From contig NZ_CABPSM010000020.1 in the NCBI RefSeq assembly GCF_902459555.1, positions 1 to 64,000 on the forward strand: DNA of 64,000 nt, in the 5' to 3' direction. This DNA is from Pandoraea horticolens. GTDB lineage: Bacteria > Pseudomonadota > Gammaproteobacteria > Burkholderiales > Burkholderiaceae. The notes below the pieces were generated by a model. That model saw only the letters and a program-made list of their open reading frames with translations. It was not told the origin of the DNA and did not search any database. The first letter of the stretch is position 1, and the number at the start of each line of letters is the position of its first letter. Positions 54,298 to 63,924 of this stretch are shown piece by piece. The translations under genes were made by a program, and so were the position numbers.

Positions 54298-55985
54298 TGC
54301 AGAATCTCTCCAGAAACGGAATCGCGTAGCGTCAGCGCCGAGAACGTATTCAGGTTGGTGATGCCCGCGAAGAACTCGTCGAGCACCGTGCCGAACAGAA
54401 ATAGGTCGCCGAGATTGACGAATTGATCACCGCGGCAGGTGAGTTCGAGACGATTGCCCTCCACGGCCGAGCCGCGTATAAAGCGCCGCTCGTGATGCGA
54501 CTCGAACTTCTCAATTGCGTTGATGCGCTGGACCAGTGCTTGGTCGCCCTGGGTGGGACACCCCTCCGGCAGATGCAGTGTGAGCAGGTTGCACAATTGG
54601 TCACGGTTCGCCAGGCGCGCGTGGTTCGCGCTCAGGAGAGATAACATCCGCCACAGCAGGCGCTCGCCCATCAGCGGCTGCCGATACGGCGTGATACCTC
54701 GGATGTTGCCGAACGACATGCGCGCCGGCGTCGTATCGGCGTTTTGCGAGATATCGCCCAGACGCAAACCTTCGGGCAATTTCCCCTGGGTGCAGGTCAG
54801 TCGCAACGACAAGGTCTGCGGCGTGATGTCCGGTACCTCGCCGCGTGCATACGGAATTCCGATGTAATGGTCATAGCCTTCGCCCACCACCGACGGCGCG
54901 ATGCGCACGTGGTAGATGCGCCGGTCCGCCTCGAACGCACCGAATGGCCGATATGGCACCTCACCGGTTTGTGCGGCATGCGCCGTGACCGATTTGACGC
55001 GATAGATCTGCTCGCTCTGGCGCCCGGGCTGCCTTGACGGCCGGATGTGGTACTCAGCTTGGCGGTGGTCCAGCGAAATCGGGTGCGCATCGTCTTCGAA
55101 CATATTGACGACCGGGGTGGCATTGAGGGCCAGGCTGGCAACGTGCACCTCCGGTGCCCAGGCCGGTAGCGAGTCGAACATGAAACGTAGGGTGAAGCGC
55201 CCGGAGTTGCCTCGCTCGCTCCAGCGATCCAGACCGCACACGTCGACGAAAAGGAACTTCTCGTGAAAGACGAAATACTCGCGCAGCAGGTTGTACGCCG
55301 GCTGCACATTATCCTCGTCGGGCAGCAGCGGCAGGTCGGGACGTAGCCCCGCCAGTTCGACGGCCGAAGGTGGCAACACGGTGAGCGGCCCATCGGGGGC
55401 GCAGACCCTGATCTCACGCACGTGCCGTGCGAGCAGCAGCAGCAGGCGCGTGGCTTCGGAAAATCCGTCCGCGAGGTAAAAGCGCAGTCGGTTTGTTCGC
55501 CAGGCGTTCACGTCCTCGCCATCAAAGGACAGCTCCAGCAGCAGAGAATGCCCCCCGACGCCGTGGCGGTCCCAGTGGACCGAGTGCAGCGTCACCGGTT
55601 CGACCGACACCGGGAAAACCGTGCGGAAAATGGCGCGCACGTTGTCGATCGGCACTGACGCCACCTCCACGCAGGCCGGGATCTGGACCGTCTGGGCGAC
55701 GGGGGCTTTAGGCGTGAACTTCAGCACCGACATGCAGGGCATCGGCCGAAGATACTGCGGAAACAGCAGATGGGCCAGTTCCTGTATGAACTCCGGAAAT
55801 TCGTCGTCGAGCCGTTGGTGCACTAGCCCCGTCAGAAACGCCGTCCCTTCGAGCAGACGTTCGACATCAGGGTCGGGCGCCACGCCGCCGCCCAAAAGCG
55901 GCGCCAGCGCCGGGTTGCGAGCGGCAAACTCGGCAGCCAGGCTGCGCAAATGAGTCAGCTCCCGCTCGTAGTAAGTGCTAAACAT
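54261..55985 (-). CDS. tssF: T6SS baseplate protein TssF
   Basis: 574 residues, slightly short of the usual 590-620 but complete. Opens YYERELTHLRSLAAEFAARN followed by PALAPLLGG, then DPDVERLLEGTAFLTGLVHQ and LVHQRLDDEFPEFIQELAHL, the TssF hallmark. Forms the wedge with TssG. It lies about 40 nt after tssE. Confidence 0.93.
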   Translation of the reverse strand: MFSTYYERELTHLRSLAAEFAARNPALAPLLGGGVAPDPDVERLLEGTAFLTGLVHQRLDDEFPEFIQELAHLLFPQYLRPMPCMSVLKFTPKAPVAQTVQIPACVEVASVPIDNVRAIFRTVFPVSVEPVTLHSVHWDRHGVGGHSLLLELSFDGEDVNAWRTNRLRFYLADGFSEATRLLLLLARHVREIRVCAPDGPLTVLPPSAVELAGLRPDLPLLPDEDNVQPAYNLLREYFVFHEKFLFVDVCGLDRWSERGNSGRFTLRFMFDSLPAWAPEVHVASLALNATPVVNMFEDDAHPISLDHRQAEYHIRPSRQPGRQSEQIYRVKSVTAHAAQTGEVPYRPFGAFEADRRIYHVRIAPSVVGEGYDHYIGIPYARGEVPDITPQTLSLRLTCTQGKLPEGLRLGDISQNADTTPARMSFGNIRGITPYRQPLMGERLLWRMLSLLSANHARLANRDQLCNLLTLHLPEGCPTQGDQALVQRINAIEKFESHHERRFIRGSAVEGNRLELTCRGDQFVNLGDLFLFGTVLDEFFAGITNLNTFSALTLRDSVSGEILQWPPKIGRQRLL

Positions 55986-56026
55986 GGCAAGTCCTTACAA
56001 TGCTCGCTCGGTTCCTTTTGCCCCAT

Positions 56027-56443
56027 TCACGTGCGAAGTACCGAGGCATGACCATCCGACGACAAGCGCGTGGTTAGCCGGATAGGGACGTCCCGGCCAT
56101 CGACGCCGAGATTTCCCTCGATGGTGTATGACAACGACAACACATCCTGCGATTCGATCTGCTCGACACGCGGGGCCTTCAGTCGCGGCTCATAACGCTG
56201 CAGCACACGGGCAATTTCGACGGCGATCTGTTGCGTGGTGCCCGCCGTGGCGGTGCCTGCGAGATTGGTGAAGTCAGGAACGCCGAATTCTGGATCGATC
56301 GGCACGCTGCCCTGGCGCGTATTCAAAATACGCGTCAGGTGCGCAAGTATCGATTCGATCAAAACATCAACGCGCGTCACGTGCGAACGCTCGTCATCTA
56401 CTTCATATGCGGCTATTCGCTCCAACAATCGGCGTTCCTTCAT
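56027..56443 (-). CDS. tssE: T6SS baseplate protein TssE (gp25-like)
   Basis: 138 residues, a gp25/lysozyme-like baseplate component that initiates sheath polymerisation. Characteristic HLTRILNTRQGSVPIDPEFG, then VPDFTNL, EIARVLQRYEPRLKAPRVEQ. The start MKERRLLERI has GGAG 6 nt upstream. An 88-bp spacer with a hairpin separates it from hcp. Confidence 0.92.
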   Translation of the reverse strand: MKERRLLERIAAYEVDDERSHVTRVDVLIESILAHLTRILNTRQGSVPIDPEFGVPDFTNLAGTATAGTTQQIAVEIARVLQRYEPRLKAPRVEQIESQDVLSLSYTIEGNLGVDGRDVPIRLTTRLSSDGHASVLRT

Positions 56444-56485
56444 GCGCTCTCCACACACGAGCGCGCCACCACCTCCGCCCCCTGC

Positions 56486-56514
56486 CCTGCCCCGCGGCGT
56501 TTCCCCCGGGCAGG
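56486..56514 (-). promoter_or_regulatory. GC-rich hairpin between hcp and tssE
   Basis: On the minus strand cctgcccggggg and ggggcagg can pair across a short spacer just after the hcp stop. No T-tract follows. It could protect the hcp transcript or partly attenuate read-through, since hcp is needed in large excess. Confidence 0.35.
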
Positions 56515-56531
56515 CGTCAGGGGGCGTCGCC

Positions 56532-57017
56532 TCAGCGCGGTGCGGTCCACGAGTCCTCGCTCTCGATGCCGTCCTTGATCCATGTCCAGACGATCTTCTG
56601 GTAGGAAAAACCGATACTCTCCATATGGCCCAATTTCTCGTTCTCGGGCAGCAGGACATTCGGCACCCAGTCCTCGGCCTCGAACACAGCGGCGTTCTGC
56701 AGCTTGATCGTGTAGTACTTCTCCTCCGTACCGCCGGAGGTGAAGCGCCAGAACTCTAGAAGCACCTCGCTCATCTGTTCGCCGGAGCACAGCGCCTGAA
56801 AGAGCTTGGGCGACGATTTGTCAATTTCCTTGACAATGCTCATTCCCACGTGCCGACGCACGCTGGAGGGGGCTCCCGTCTGCTCGTTCTTGGGCAATTC
56901 GACGCGCAGCTTCATGGCTTGCACAAGAATCTTCCCCTCGTGGCCCCGGACGCTGCACGAACCTTCGATCTTCCCTTGTTTGTCGCCAGTCAGCGATAGA
57001 TAGCATGGCATTGGCAT
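56532..57017 (-). CDS. hcp: T6SS tube protein Hcp (TssD)
   Basis: 161 residues, the family norm. The start region CYLSLTGDKQGKIEGSCSVR and body VKEIDKSSPKLFQALCSGEQ, then EKYYTIKLQNAAVFEAEDW, match Hcp. Hexameric rings stack into the tube expelled from the cell. It has its own spacers on both sides (70 nt from tssC, 88 nt to tssE), as usual for a highly expressed gene. Confidence 0.93.
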   Translation of the reverse strand: MPMPCYLSLTGDKQGKIEGSCSVRGHEGKILVQAMKLRVELPKNEQTGAPSSVRRHVGMSIVKEIDKSSPKLFQALCSGEQMSEVLLEFWRFTSGGTEEKYYTIKLQNAAVFEAEDWVPNVLLPENEKLGHMESIGFSYQKIVWTWIKDGIESEDSWTAPR

Positions 57018-57085
57018 GGTCTAATCCTCACAATAAAAGTGGCTGAAAAACAGCGGTATTTAGCGTTTCCGACGATCAGTCCCCC

Positions 57086-58588
57086 TTAGCTTTTGTCCAG
57101 CTTGCCCACTAAAGACAGCGTGAACGACGCACCCATGTACTTGAAATGCGGGCGCACCTTCAGCTCCACACGATACCGGCCCGAGTCGCCGGCGACGTCC
57201 GATACAACGATTTCCGCCTGCCGTAGCGGCCGACGGCTGCGCACGCCTAGTGCTGGAGTGTCCATATCGGCCACATACTGGCGGATCCAATGATTGAGCT
57301 CCGCTTCCAGGTCTGCGCGCTCTTTCCAGGTGCCAATGTTCTCGCGCTGAATCACCTTGATGTAGTGCGCCAGACGGCTAACCAGGTAGATGTACGGTAG
57401 CTGCGTGCCGAGCTTGAAATTCAATTCGGCTTGCTTCCCTTCAACCGTGTTGCCAAAGAACTTCGGTTTCTGGCAGGCGTTGGCTGAGAAAAACGCGGCG
57501 TTGTCGGTGTTCTTCCGCATCGTCAGGGCGATGAAGCCTTGCTCGGCGAGTTCGTACTCGCGCCGCTCCGAGATCAGCGCCTCGGTCGGAATCTTGGCCT
57601 GCATTTCGCCCATCGCTTCGTAGTGGTAGACGGGCAAATCGCTAACCGTGCCGCCACCCTGCGGGCCAATGATGTTGGCGCACCAGCGGTATTGGGCAAA
57701 ACTGTCCGCCAGACGGCTGGCGAACGCGAATGCGGCGTTCCCCCACAGAAAGCGCGAGCTTCCGGCCTCGACCGACTCTTCGTAGTGGAATTTCCTGGCC
57801 GGCACGGTATTTTTGCCATAGGGCAAGCGCAGCAGGAACTGGGGTACCGTCAGGCCAACGAAGCGCGCGTCTTCGATTTGCCGAAACGCGTGCCACTTAG
57901 CGAACTGCGGCCCCTCGAAGACTGCGGCCAGGTCCTTGAGGTTGGGCAATTCGGCAAATGAATCGACGCCAAAGAATTGCGGCCCCGCAGCGGCCACGAA
58001 CGGTGCGTGCGCCATCGACGCAACACTGGCAAGCGATTGCAGCAGCTTGATGTCTTGTGGACCTGGCGTGAGCTCGTAATTGCCAACGATGGTGCCGAAT
58101 GGTTCCCCGCCGAATTGCCCGAACTCGGCGGAGTAGACCGCCTTGTACAACCCTGATCGGGTAATATCGGGCGCATCCTCGAAATCCTGCAGCAGCGAGT
58201 CTTTGGCGACATCGAGAATCTCGATGCGGTTGTTTTCCCGGAAGTCGGTTCGATCCACCAGGAACTTCAGCGAGCGCCACGCACTTTCCAGTTTCTGGAA
58301 TTGGGCATGATGCAAAATCTCATCGACCTGCGCGCACAACTTGGCGTCGATCGCCGCGATCATCTCGTCGACCAGCGCTTGGCTGACCTTCGACACGGCG
58401 CGGTCTGGCTCGAGCAGTTCGGCGACGAAGGCCTCGAGACCTCGCCGTGTCACAGCGTACGCAGCATCTCCAGGACGCATACGAGTGATCTCGACCAGTT
58501 CGTCGAGAATGGACTCAGGCGGTGTGATGCAGGCAGCTTGGCCGCCTGATTCCGGTGTCTTGTGGGGTGTCGAATTGGCCACGATCAT
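57086..58588 (-). CDS. tssC: T6SS sheath large subunit TssC (VipB)
   Basis: About 500 residues. Contains LKFLVDRTDFRENNRIEILD followed by VAKDSL, FGTIVGNYELTPGPQDIKLL and LAHYIKVIQRENIGTWKERA, all TssC signatures; the C-terminal KVRPHFKYMGASFTLSLVGK is the handle that meets TssB. Starts either at ATG 58588 (1-nt overlap with the tssB stop, TGATG) or at GTG 58582, which has the better spacing to AGGAG. Forms the contractile sheath with TssB. Confidence 0.93.
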   Translation of the reverse strand: MIVANSTPHKTPESGGQAACITPPESILDELVEITRMRPGDAAYAVTRRGLEAFVAELLEPDRAVSKVSQALVDEMIAAIDAKLCAQVDEILHHAQFQKLESAWRSLKFLVDRTDFRENNRIEILDVAKDSLLQDFEDAPDITRSGLYKAVYSAEFGQFGGEPFGTIVGNYELTPGPQDIKLLQSLASVASMAHAPFVAAAGPQFFGVDSFAELPNLKDLAAVFEGPQFAKWHAFRQIEDARFVGLTVPQFLLRLPYGKNTVPARKFHYEESVEAGSSRFLWGNAAFAFASRLADSFAQYRWCANIIGPQGGGTVSDLPVYHYEAMGEMQAKIPTEALISERREYELAEQGFIALTMRKNTDNAAFFSANACQKPKFFGNTVEGKQAELNFKLGTQLPYIYLVSRLAHYIKVIQRENIGTWKERADLEAELNHWIRQYVADMDTPALGVRSRRPLRQAEIVVSDVAGDSGRYRVELKVRPHFKYMGASFTLSLVGKLDKS

Positions 58589-59094
58589 CACTCCTTAGTC
58601 GACTCGCCCACGCCAAGCTCGGCGAGCAGGCGTTCGCGCATTTGCGGTTCAGCGATCAGCATCTCGATGCGCTTGCGGAAGGCCGGCAAATTACCCAGCG
58701 GGCCCATGAGAGCCTTTAGCGCACTGCGCAGTTCGATGAGCTGCTTGAGTTCCGGCACCTGTTCGACCAGGGCGTCCGGTTCGAAGTCACGCAGACTCTC
58801 GAACTTCAGTTTGACGTCCAGAGACTCGTCGAGCGCCGTATCGTTGATCAATCGGTTAGGAACGCTCAGAGTCAGCGACAACCCTTGCGCCTTCATCACC
58901 CCGTCGAAATTGTCGCGGTCGATCTGGATCGTGTCGCGCTCATCGAGCGGCACGTCGGAGGCGCGCAGCGTGAAGTCCCCCAACACCAACTGCTTGAAGG
59001 GGAGTTCCACGTCCTCCTTAGCATCCCCGGTTGCGGATTTGTAAACGATATTGACCCGCTCTCTGGGGGCCGCCGAGCCTTTTTCGTCAGCCAT
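58588..59094 (-). CDS. tssB: T6SS sheath small subunit TssB (VipA)
   Basis: 168 residues. PRERVNIVYKSATGDAKEDV followed by ELPFKQLVLGDFT and ELKQLIELRSALKALMGPLG, then NLPAFRKRIEML, are the TssB signatures. AGGAG stands 7 nt before the ATG. It is separated from tssA by 1 nt and coupled to tssC. Confidence 0.93.
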   Translation of the reverse strand: MADEKGSAAPRERVNIVYKSATGDAKEDVELPFKQLVLGDFTLRASDVPLDERDTIQIDRDNFDGVMKAQGLSLTLSVPNRLINDTALDESLDVKLKFESLRDFEPDALVEQVPELKQLIELRSALKALMGPLGNLPAFRKRIEMLIAEPQMRERLLAELGVGESTKE

Positions 59095-59095
59095 C

Positions 59096-60640
59096 TTAAG
59101 CTCCTGTACAGTCCACTACACCCGGCTTGCGCGTACGCGCAAGTCGCCAAGCCGTAGAAAAGTCGAGCATCGCCAACCGCGCCAATAGGTCACTCCTCTC
59201 GTGATGGTCAAACGCCTCTTGCTCAGCGGTGGCCGCCAATGCCAAGGCATCTCGCGCCAGCGCAGGTTCCCATTGCATCAACCGATGGGTTTCGATGTTC
59301 TGGACCAGGGGCGCGGATAGCGCTGCGAGCGCGTAACCGACACCGGCACCGGCGAAATCCCTGATCAGTTCGCACTGTGCAAGATGCGCGAGAAACTGGT
59401 CACGTTTTGCCACTGCGTAGCTACGCCTTCTGTCCAGTGCTTCGAGCGCCTCGTCGAGCCGGCCTGCGGCTGCGCAGGCTCGCATCTCGTGGAGGACGCG
59501 TGCCCAGTCGTCGTCAGGCGCAGCGTCTTGCGGCTCGTTCTGACGGATGTGCGGTGCGATGGCCTCGAGCCAGGCCACGGTGGCCGAATCGGCGAACGGC
59601 ATGCCATCGGAAAACTTCAGGCTAGGCAGGCTCGGTATGCGCCCCACGAAATACGAGGTCTGCGCAGCAACATCTTGAGCGGCGGCTGCAGCTCCCGCTC
59701 GCTGCAGCGAGTGGTGCGTGACGCGGCACAAATCGAGCCAGAAAGGAGCGCTTGTCAACTGCGTTTGCGCGAGACGCGCCGCGGCAAAGGGCTCAGCACT
59801 CTCAGCGAACTTTGCGAGGGCATTCTTCACCACGTCGGGGGGCGGCGGCACATGCGTCACGCCATTCGTTGCGTGGGGGGCAGCGTCAACGAAAGCCCAA
59901 GCCGCAATGGCATTCAGGCGATAGGCGAAAGGCTCGAACGGCCGCTCGCTGAAACAACGGTCGAGCAACGGCCCTAGTGCGCGGAAAGCTCGTTCAGTGG
60001 ACTGCTCCAGTGTTTCGAACTCGCCCGAGTCAGGCACCAGCGCGGTAAGTCCGTCATTTTCAGTCGCTGTGTGTTCAGTATCGACCGGCGCACAAACAAG
60101 CGCCGTCGGCAGGGCGGTAAATAGACCCGACACGCGAGAGAACTCCGGCCCATTGGAGTCGTGCTGGCGCCAGCAGTTTTCGATTTCGTTCCAATGGGAC
60201 ACCATGTCCGCCAACACCGGCGGCGGTAGCGGCGTAAGCTTGGGCAGCCGGTCGTTAGCCAGATCCTGCTCGAGCTTTGTCAACAGCCAATCGATTAGAT
60301 TACGACGGCCGCGCAGACGGTTGGGCGGTGGAAACAGGGTATCCCAATGTAGCGTGAGGAGATCGCGAAGCACGCACACACCACGCGCCAAACCGGCGAG
60401 GCCGTCGAGCTGCAGCCATCCGATGACGAGCCATACCGTGACAGCGAGATCTTTGCCATCATCCCGCAGGATGGACTGGGCGTGCGATACGACCGACGGC
60501 CATTCGATCACCGCGCTCGCGTGAATATCGGTCAGTTTGCTGATTTCAGCCTGAAGGAGTTCAAAATCCTCTCCCGTACGCACCCCATCACGTGAGGGCG
60601 CAGATATCTCGCAGTTGCCAATGTCACCATTCGCTATCAT
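59096..60640 (-). CDS. tssA: T6SS assembly protein TssA (ImpA N-terminal type)
   Basis: About 514 residues. The N-terminal ImpA_N pattern is visible as DGKDLAVTVWLVIGWLQLDG followed by LAGLARGVCVLRDLLTLHWD and TLFPPPNRLRGRRNLIDWL. It docks on the membrane complex and caps the growing sheath. The C-terminal part is helical (LIRDFAGAGVGYALAAL). The ATG at 60640 has an AGG 6 nt upstream; a GTG at 60667 in the same frame is less likely. First gene of the operon. Confidence 0.88.
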   Translation of the reverse strand: MIANGDIGNCEISAPSRDGVRTGEDFELLQAEISKLTDIHASAVIEWPSVVSHAQSILRDDGKDLAVTVWLVIGWLQLDGLAGLARGVCVLRDLLTLHWDTLFPPPNRLRGRRNLIDWLLTKLEQDLANDRLPKLTPLPPPVLADMVSHWNEIENCWRQHDSNGPEFSRVSGLFTALPTALVCAPVDTEHTATENDGLTALVPDSGEFETLEQSTERAFRALGPLLDRCFSERPFEPFAYRLNAIAAWAFVDAAPHATNGVTHVPPPPDVVKNALAKFAESAEPFAAARLAQTQLTSAPFWLDLCRVTHHSLQRAGAAAAAQDVAAQTSYFVGRIPSLPSLKFSDGMPFADSATVAWLEAIAPHIRQNEPQDAAPDDDWARVLHEMRACAAAGRLDEALEALDRRRSYAVAKRDQFLAHLAQCELIRDFAGAGVGYALAALSAPLVQNIETHRLMQWEPALARDALALAATAEQEAFDHHERSDLLARLAMLDFSTAWRLARTRKPGVVDCTGA

Positions 60641-60659
60641 TGCGCCTTTTCCCGAAGAA

Positions 60660-60674
60660 ATACTCACTGAGTAT
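60660..60674. promoter_or_regulatory. Palindrome just upstream of tssA
   Basis: atactcactgagtat is a perfect 7-1-7 palindrome about 20 nt before the tssA ATG. A second palindrome, gacattaatgtc, lies at 60750-60761. Either could be an operator for T6SS control. Confidence 0.35.
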
Positions 60675-61382
60675 GCTCATTTATTTTCCCGAACCAATTC
60701 TATATCTTTGCGACTTGGAATTCGGTTTAACTATCAATACTATTCATACGACATTAATGTCAATGTAACTAATAAATTATTCATATTTAATGAATGAATT
60801 CATATTTCTTTGAAATGTCAGTACCGCACATTTGTTGCGCAGAGTTCTTTTTCAAACAATCAAGCAATTAGAGCGTCACTCGACGCCTAATCGTGGGTTT
60901 CTGACACGTATTCAGGTCTCTACGCAGCCCGTCAACCTCTCGTTCTTCGCCAGCGTTGTCAGCACAGGGTGCCTGCTTGAAGCTAAGCGATGGAAATCGC
61001 AGGACTTCACACTGAACCGCGTTACGCGACCGCCCCGACGGTGACACGTTAATTGTGATAACTTCATAAATAGATATTCATTAGAAAATTATTAAAATAA
61101 GTTGAAAATTTGTTTTTTTACTTGTTTTATTTTTTGAAATTCAAATGATGAAATATAGCCAATTTAAGAATCTGGTTGCCTTGCAGCTGCAGGATTGGCG
61201 TCCTCTGGGGTGCGCGAGTGAAACTGGGGGGAGCGGGCTGTCGATGGTGTCGCAGCGACTCACCTTGTCGTATGCTTTTCGATCTGTATGGGAAATCGAT
61301 GCTCGAATCGACGGGTGAGAAAATTCGCTATCGCCTGTGCATCGCCCGCTTCTCTTGCTTGCTGCATGCGTCGAGTGGCACT

Positions 61383-61424
61383 GAGCGATTTATGCAATTT
61401 TCCGGTCGGGCTGCGGGCTACTAT
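61383..61424 (+). promoter_or_regulatory. Candidate promoter of the F-box-like gene
   Basis: Box gagcgatttatgcaa (61383-61397), then exactly 23 nt after ttatgc comes tactat (61419-61424), a better -10 than in the repeat-protein copies. The ATG lies 138 nt further on. Confidence 0.5.
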
Positions 61425-61562
61425 CGGTCCCGACGCTGAGATCGCGTGATGCGCTAGGTTAAGTGCGTTGCTGAGAGGGACACCTTCCATTACGCGGGGC
61501 ATCGTCAAAGCAAACAGTTGTCTCCCCACCAATCATCGAATCGAAATCGAGAGGCCGACGTG

Positions 61563-62237
61563 ATGCCAATTTCAGGAGGCTCAGCCTCTTCTGTCCAGTC
61601 CGCTGCCGTTTCGGCGACAGCGGCTGCTGTACCCCGAAGGCAGCAGAAGAGGATGGCAGCCGATGTTGCTACGGTATCTTCCAGCGTGTCGACAGTACCT
61701 TCATCGCAGCATATGCCCGGCGAGGCTCAGAGGCGGATCATTTCAAATTTGCGCCCCCCAAGAGACTCGCTGAATTTGGCCCTAACCAGCAAACACGTGC
61801 ATCTGGTGGCCAGCAATCGTCTGCGTGAGGACTAAATCGATTAGAAGATCCGTCATGGGGTGACCAATTCCGAAGCCTTTACGGAATTGTTGGGGGAGAT
61901 CGCGCGAACCGAGGCAAGCGCGCGCGGTGCGCTTCTTGGGCGTCTCATCGCAGAGATCCCATGGATGCGCTATCGAATGTCCACTCGGCAAATCCAGCAA
62001 CCGATAGGCATGGAAACCACAGAGCCGCGGTTCCAGACAGCCGAGCAATCGGCATTTGAGCAGTCTCTTAACGCAATTCACCAATTGCCCGACAAGCACC
62101 GCGCCAATCCGCTCTACCCCCTAGCCAGGGTTTTCAGTGACCACGAAGCAAGGAGCGTCTCTCTCAAAGACCCTGCAACCGTATTCAATCGCCTTCTCGA
62201 CGCGGTCAACGAGATTTTTTCAGTCAGGCGAGAATAG
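61563..62237 (+). pseudogene. F-box-like effector gene broken by two in-frame stops
   Basis: The first part (61563-61835, 90 residues) starts MPISGGSASSVQSAAVSATA, a Ser/Ala-rich leader. It ends in an F-box-like motif, MPGEAQRRIISNLRPPRDSL followed by NLALTSKHVHLVASNRL (compare LPxEIxxxIxxxLxxxDLxxLALTSK). TAA at 61833 and TAG at 61842 interrupt the frame. The same frame then continues to 62237 with TNSEAFTELLGEIARTEASA, and a GTG at 61860 could restart it. Bacterial F-box effectors hijack host SCF ubiquitin ligases. It is either a pseudogene or two separate products: a 90-residue F-box-like peptide and a 125-residue protein. Confidence 0.6.
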
Positions 62238-62886
62238 CGACCAAGGTAGCGACGAAGCAATCGCAGCAGGCGTCCCGCCAGATGATTGGCTGAGTGGAGC
62301 GTTAGTCCTTGCGATATGTTGGCTACCGGAAAGCGCTCGGGCGGAAGCTACAACCTGTACTCTCAACACAATCACAAAACCCGGCGCACTCTGCGACGAC
62401 CTGCACACGAAACTTGCCGAATTGGATGCCTGGCATTGAGCTTCCCCTGAGGTTTCGTGTCCAGTAGCAGGTCGCGTGCCGACTCGCTCCAAAGGAGAGG
62501 AAACGATGTTCAAGGTGCGGTAATCCCGCCCACGGAACCGTCGGGATCGGAAATAGAATTTTCTCGTTGGAGAGTTCTGCAGAATGACGAAGTCGCGCAA
62601 TGGCTGGCGCTGTTGGCTTCGGTGGCGATATAGTGCCTGGCGTCGGGGCGTGCTCTCCCCGTGGTGTTTGGCCCCAGCGCTTAGGCAAGCGGTGCCAGCA
62701 GGTCACTCACGAGCCGCATCTCGTCTCCGAAGGCAAGTCGCGCCCGCTTACGCCGGCCCTAAGCACGTATAGGATGTCGATCAGTTCGGCACGTTACGAT
62801 GTAGAAAAGCCGCGGGGGGGTTCCTCTTGCACCGCGGCTTCGTTGGTGGGAGCAATGGTTCGTCCAGATTCTCCGGCTCTTGCCCC
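62238..62886. other. Region of probable gene decay
   Basis: Short frames such as DEAIAAGVPPDDWLSGALVL (ends 62439) and SEIEFSRWRVLQNDEVAQWL look like pieces of protein but have no start, domain or shared frame. They may be the continuation of the broken gene upstream. Confidence 0.35.
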
Positions 62887-63924
62887 CTACTTCGAGGCGG
62901 CAGACGCATATACAGTTGGGTAATTGCATTGCAACTCGATCAGAATCACGGCTTCGGTTACTCTCGTATCGCTCGCCCAAATTCGCACCTCTTCGGGTAC
63001 AGAGGGATGCGCAAGCATTTCTCGGATTTTAGGATCGAATGTCCGGTTATGAGGTTGGCTCGCTACCGTGTCGAAAGCCAACGCAGTGTTGTCTCCCGAG
63101 TGCGTTGGCAATTGATGGATAGCGTTCGTTTCTGATCCATGAATAGCTAAAGTCGCGGCGGGTGGTACAGGAATAGCGACCGGTACGGGCTGACGCGGCA
63201 GCGTCACTTGTTTTCGCCCGATCCCGGCAAATCGCGCAGGCTCACGCGAGGGAGGCGGTGGCCGCACCGGCCCGAGGGCAGCGCCTCGCTGAGCGAGTCC
63301 AACTTCGGGATCTCCGAACGTTGACATGGCCGGAGACGTTGACGTTGTGCTCAGAGTCCGAAAACTTAGACCCGTATTCGCCGATATAGTGGAAAACGAT
63401 AGACCATCATAGCGCGGCGGATCCGGCGGCGGAAAACTATTGGCGTTGCCTTGCTCGTGGGGCACGGCCCCGTATTCAGCATCGCCTTGCTGGGGCGAAC
63501 GTACAATGACATCACTTGGCAACATCAATTTGGGCGTCTGTAGAAAGCCCTCCAAGGGGCGAGTGCCATAAGTATGCCCTACGCCAAATAGGGCGACCTG
63601 CACCTGCTCATGTTGCCCGAGCGCGTCATAGGCTTTGCTGAGGCGGGCGAAGGTTTCTTCAACCACCGCCCTGTGCACCGATGCGATCCGTGCGGCCATC
63701 GTTATGCTGAGACCCGTCCCCCTATCGAGAAGGAGGTTCTGCGTACGGCGCAGTTCGTCAGGGCTCGCGGATCTGATACGCTCGCTCAGTTTTTGCATCG
63801 TTTTGTTCGACACCTTCGTCGGATGCCCAAAATTCAACTTCCGCGCCACGGCCTGCTCCAAACTATCGGAACCGCGGATTTGGCGCCGCCCCAGCATGGA
63901 ATTCACCGCAAGTTGAAGGTTCAT
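62887..63924 (-). CDS. Unknown protein, 345 residues, proline-rich middle, candidate effector
   Basis: Not recognised. Starts MNLQLAVNSMLGRRQIRGSD with a weak GAGAGCG site. A helical N-terminal domain (to about 120: TMQKLSERIRSASPDELRRT; FARLSKAYDALGQHEQVQVA) is followed by a disordered Ser/Pro-rich stretch (about 150-250) and a short C-terminal part containing ETNAIHQLPTHSGDN. The NAIHQLP string also occurs in the broken F-box gene (SLNAIHQLPDKHRANPL), which may be chance. No signal peptide or membrane segment. Secretion is conceivable but unproven. Confidence 0.6.
   Translation of the reverse strand: MNLQLAVNSMLGRRQIRGSDSLEQAVARKLNFGHPTKVSNKTMQKLSERIRSASPDELRRTQNLLLDRGTGLSITMAARIASVHRAVVEETFARLSKAYDALGQHEQVQVALFGVGHTYGTRPLEGFLQTPKLMLPSDVIVRSPQQGDAEYGAVPHEQGNANSFPPPDPPRYDGLSFSTISANTGLSFRTLSTTSTSPAMSTFGDPEVGLAQRGAALGPVRPPPPSREPARFAGIGRKQVTLPRQPVPVAIPVPPAATLAIHGSETNAIHQLPTHSGDNTALAFDTVASQPHNRTFDPKIREMLAHPSVPEEVRIWASDTRVTEAVILIELQCNYPTVYASAASK

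Larger units (their letters stand above)
60641..61562. other. Upstream region of the T6SS operon and of the F-box-like gene
   Basis: AT-rich at 60660-60830 and 61050-61160, GC-rich between. It must hold the tssA promoter; no clear sigma-70 or sigma-54 site was identified. Two perfect palindromes lie near tssA: atactcactgagtat at 60660-60674 and gacattaatgtc at 60750-60761. No gene is supported. Confidence 0.45.

Noticed and set aside
61833-61844. Stop-codon read-through or recoding in the F-box-like gene
   Set aside because: Two different stops within nine nt and no recoding signal make mutation or separate genes more likely.
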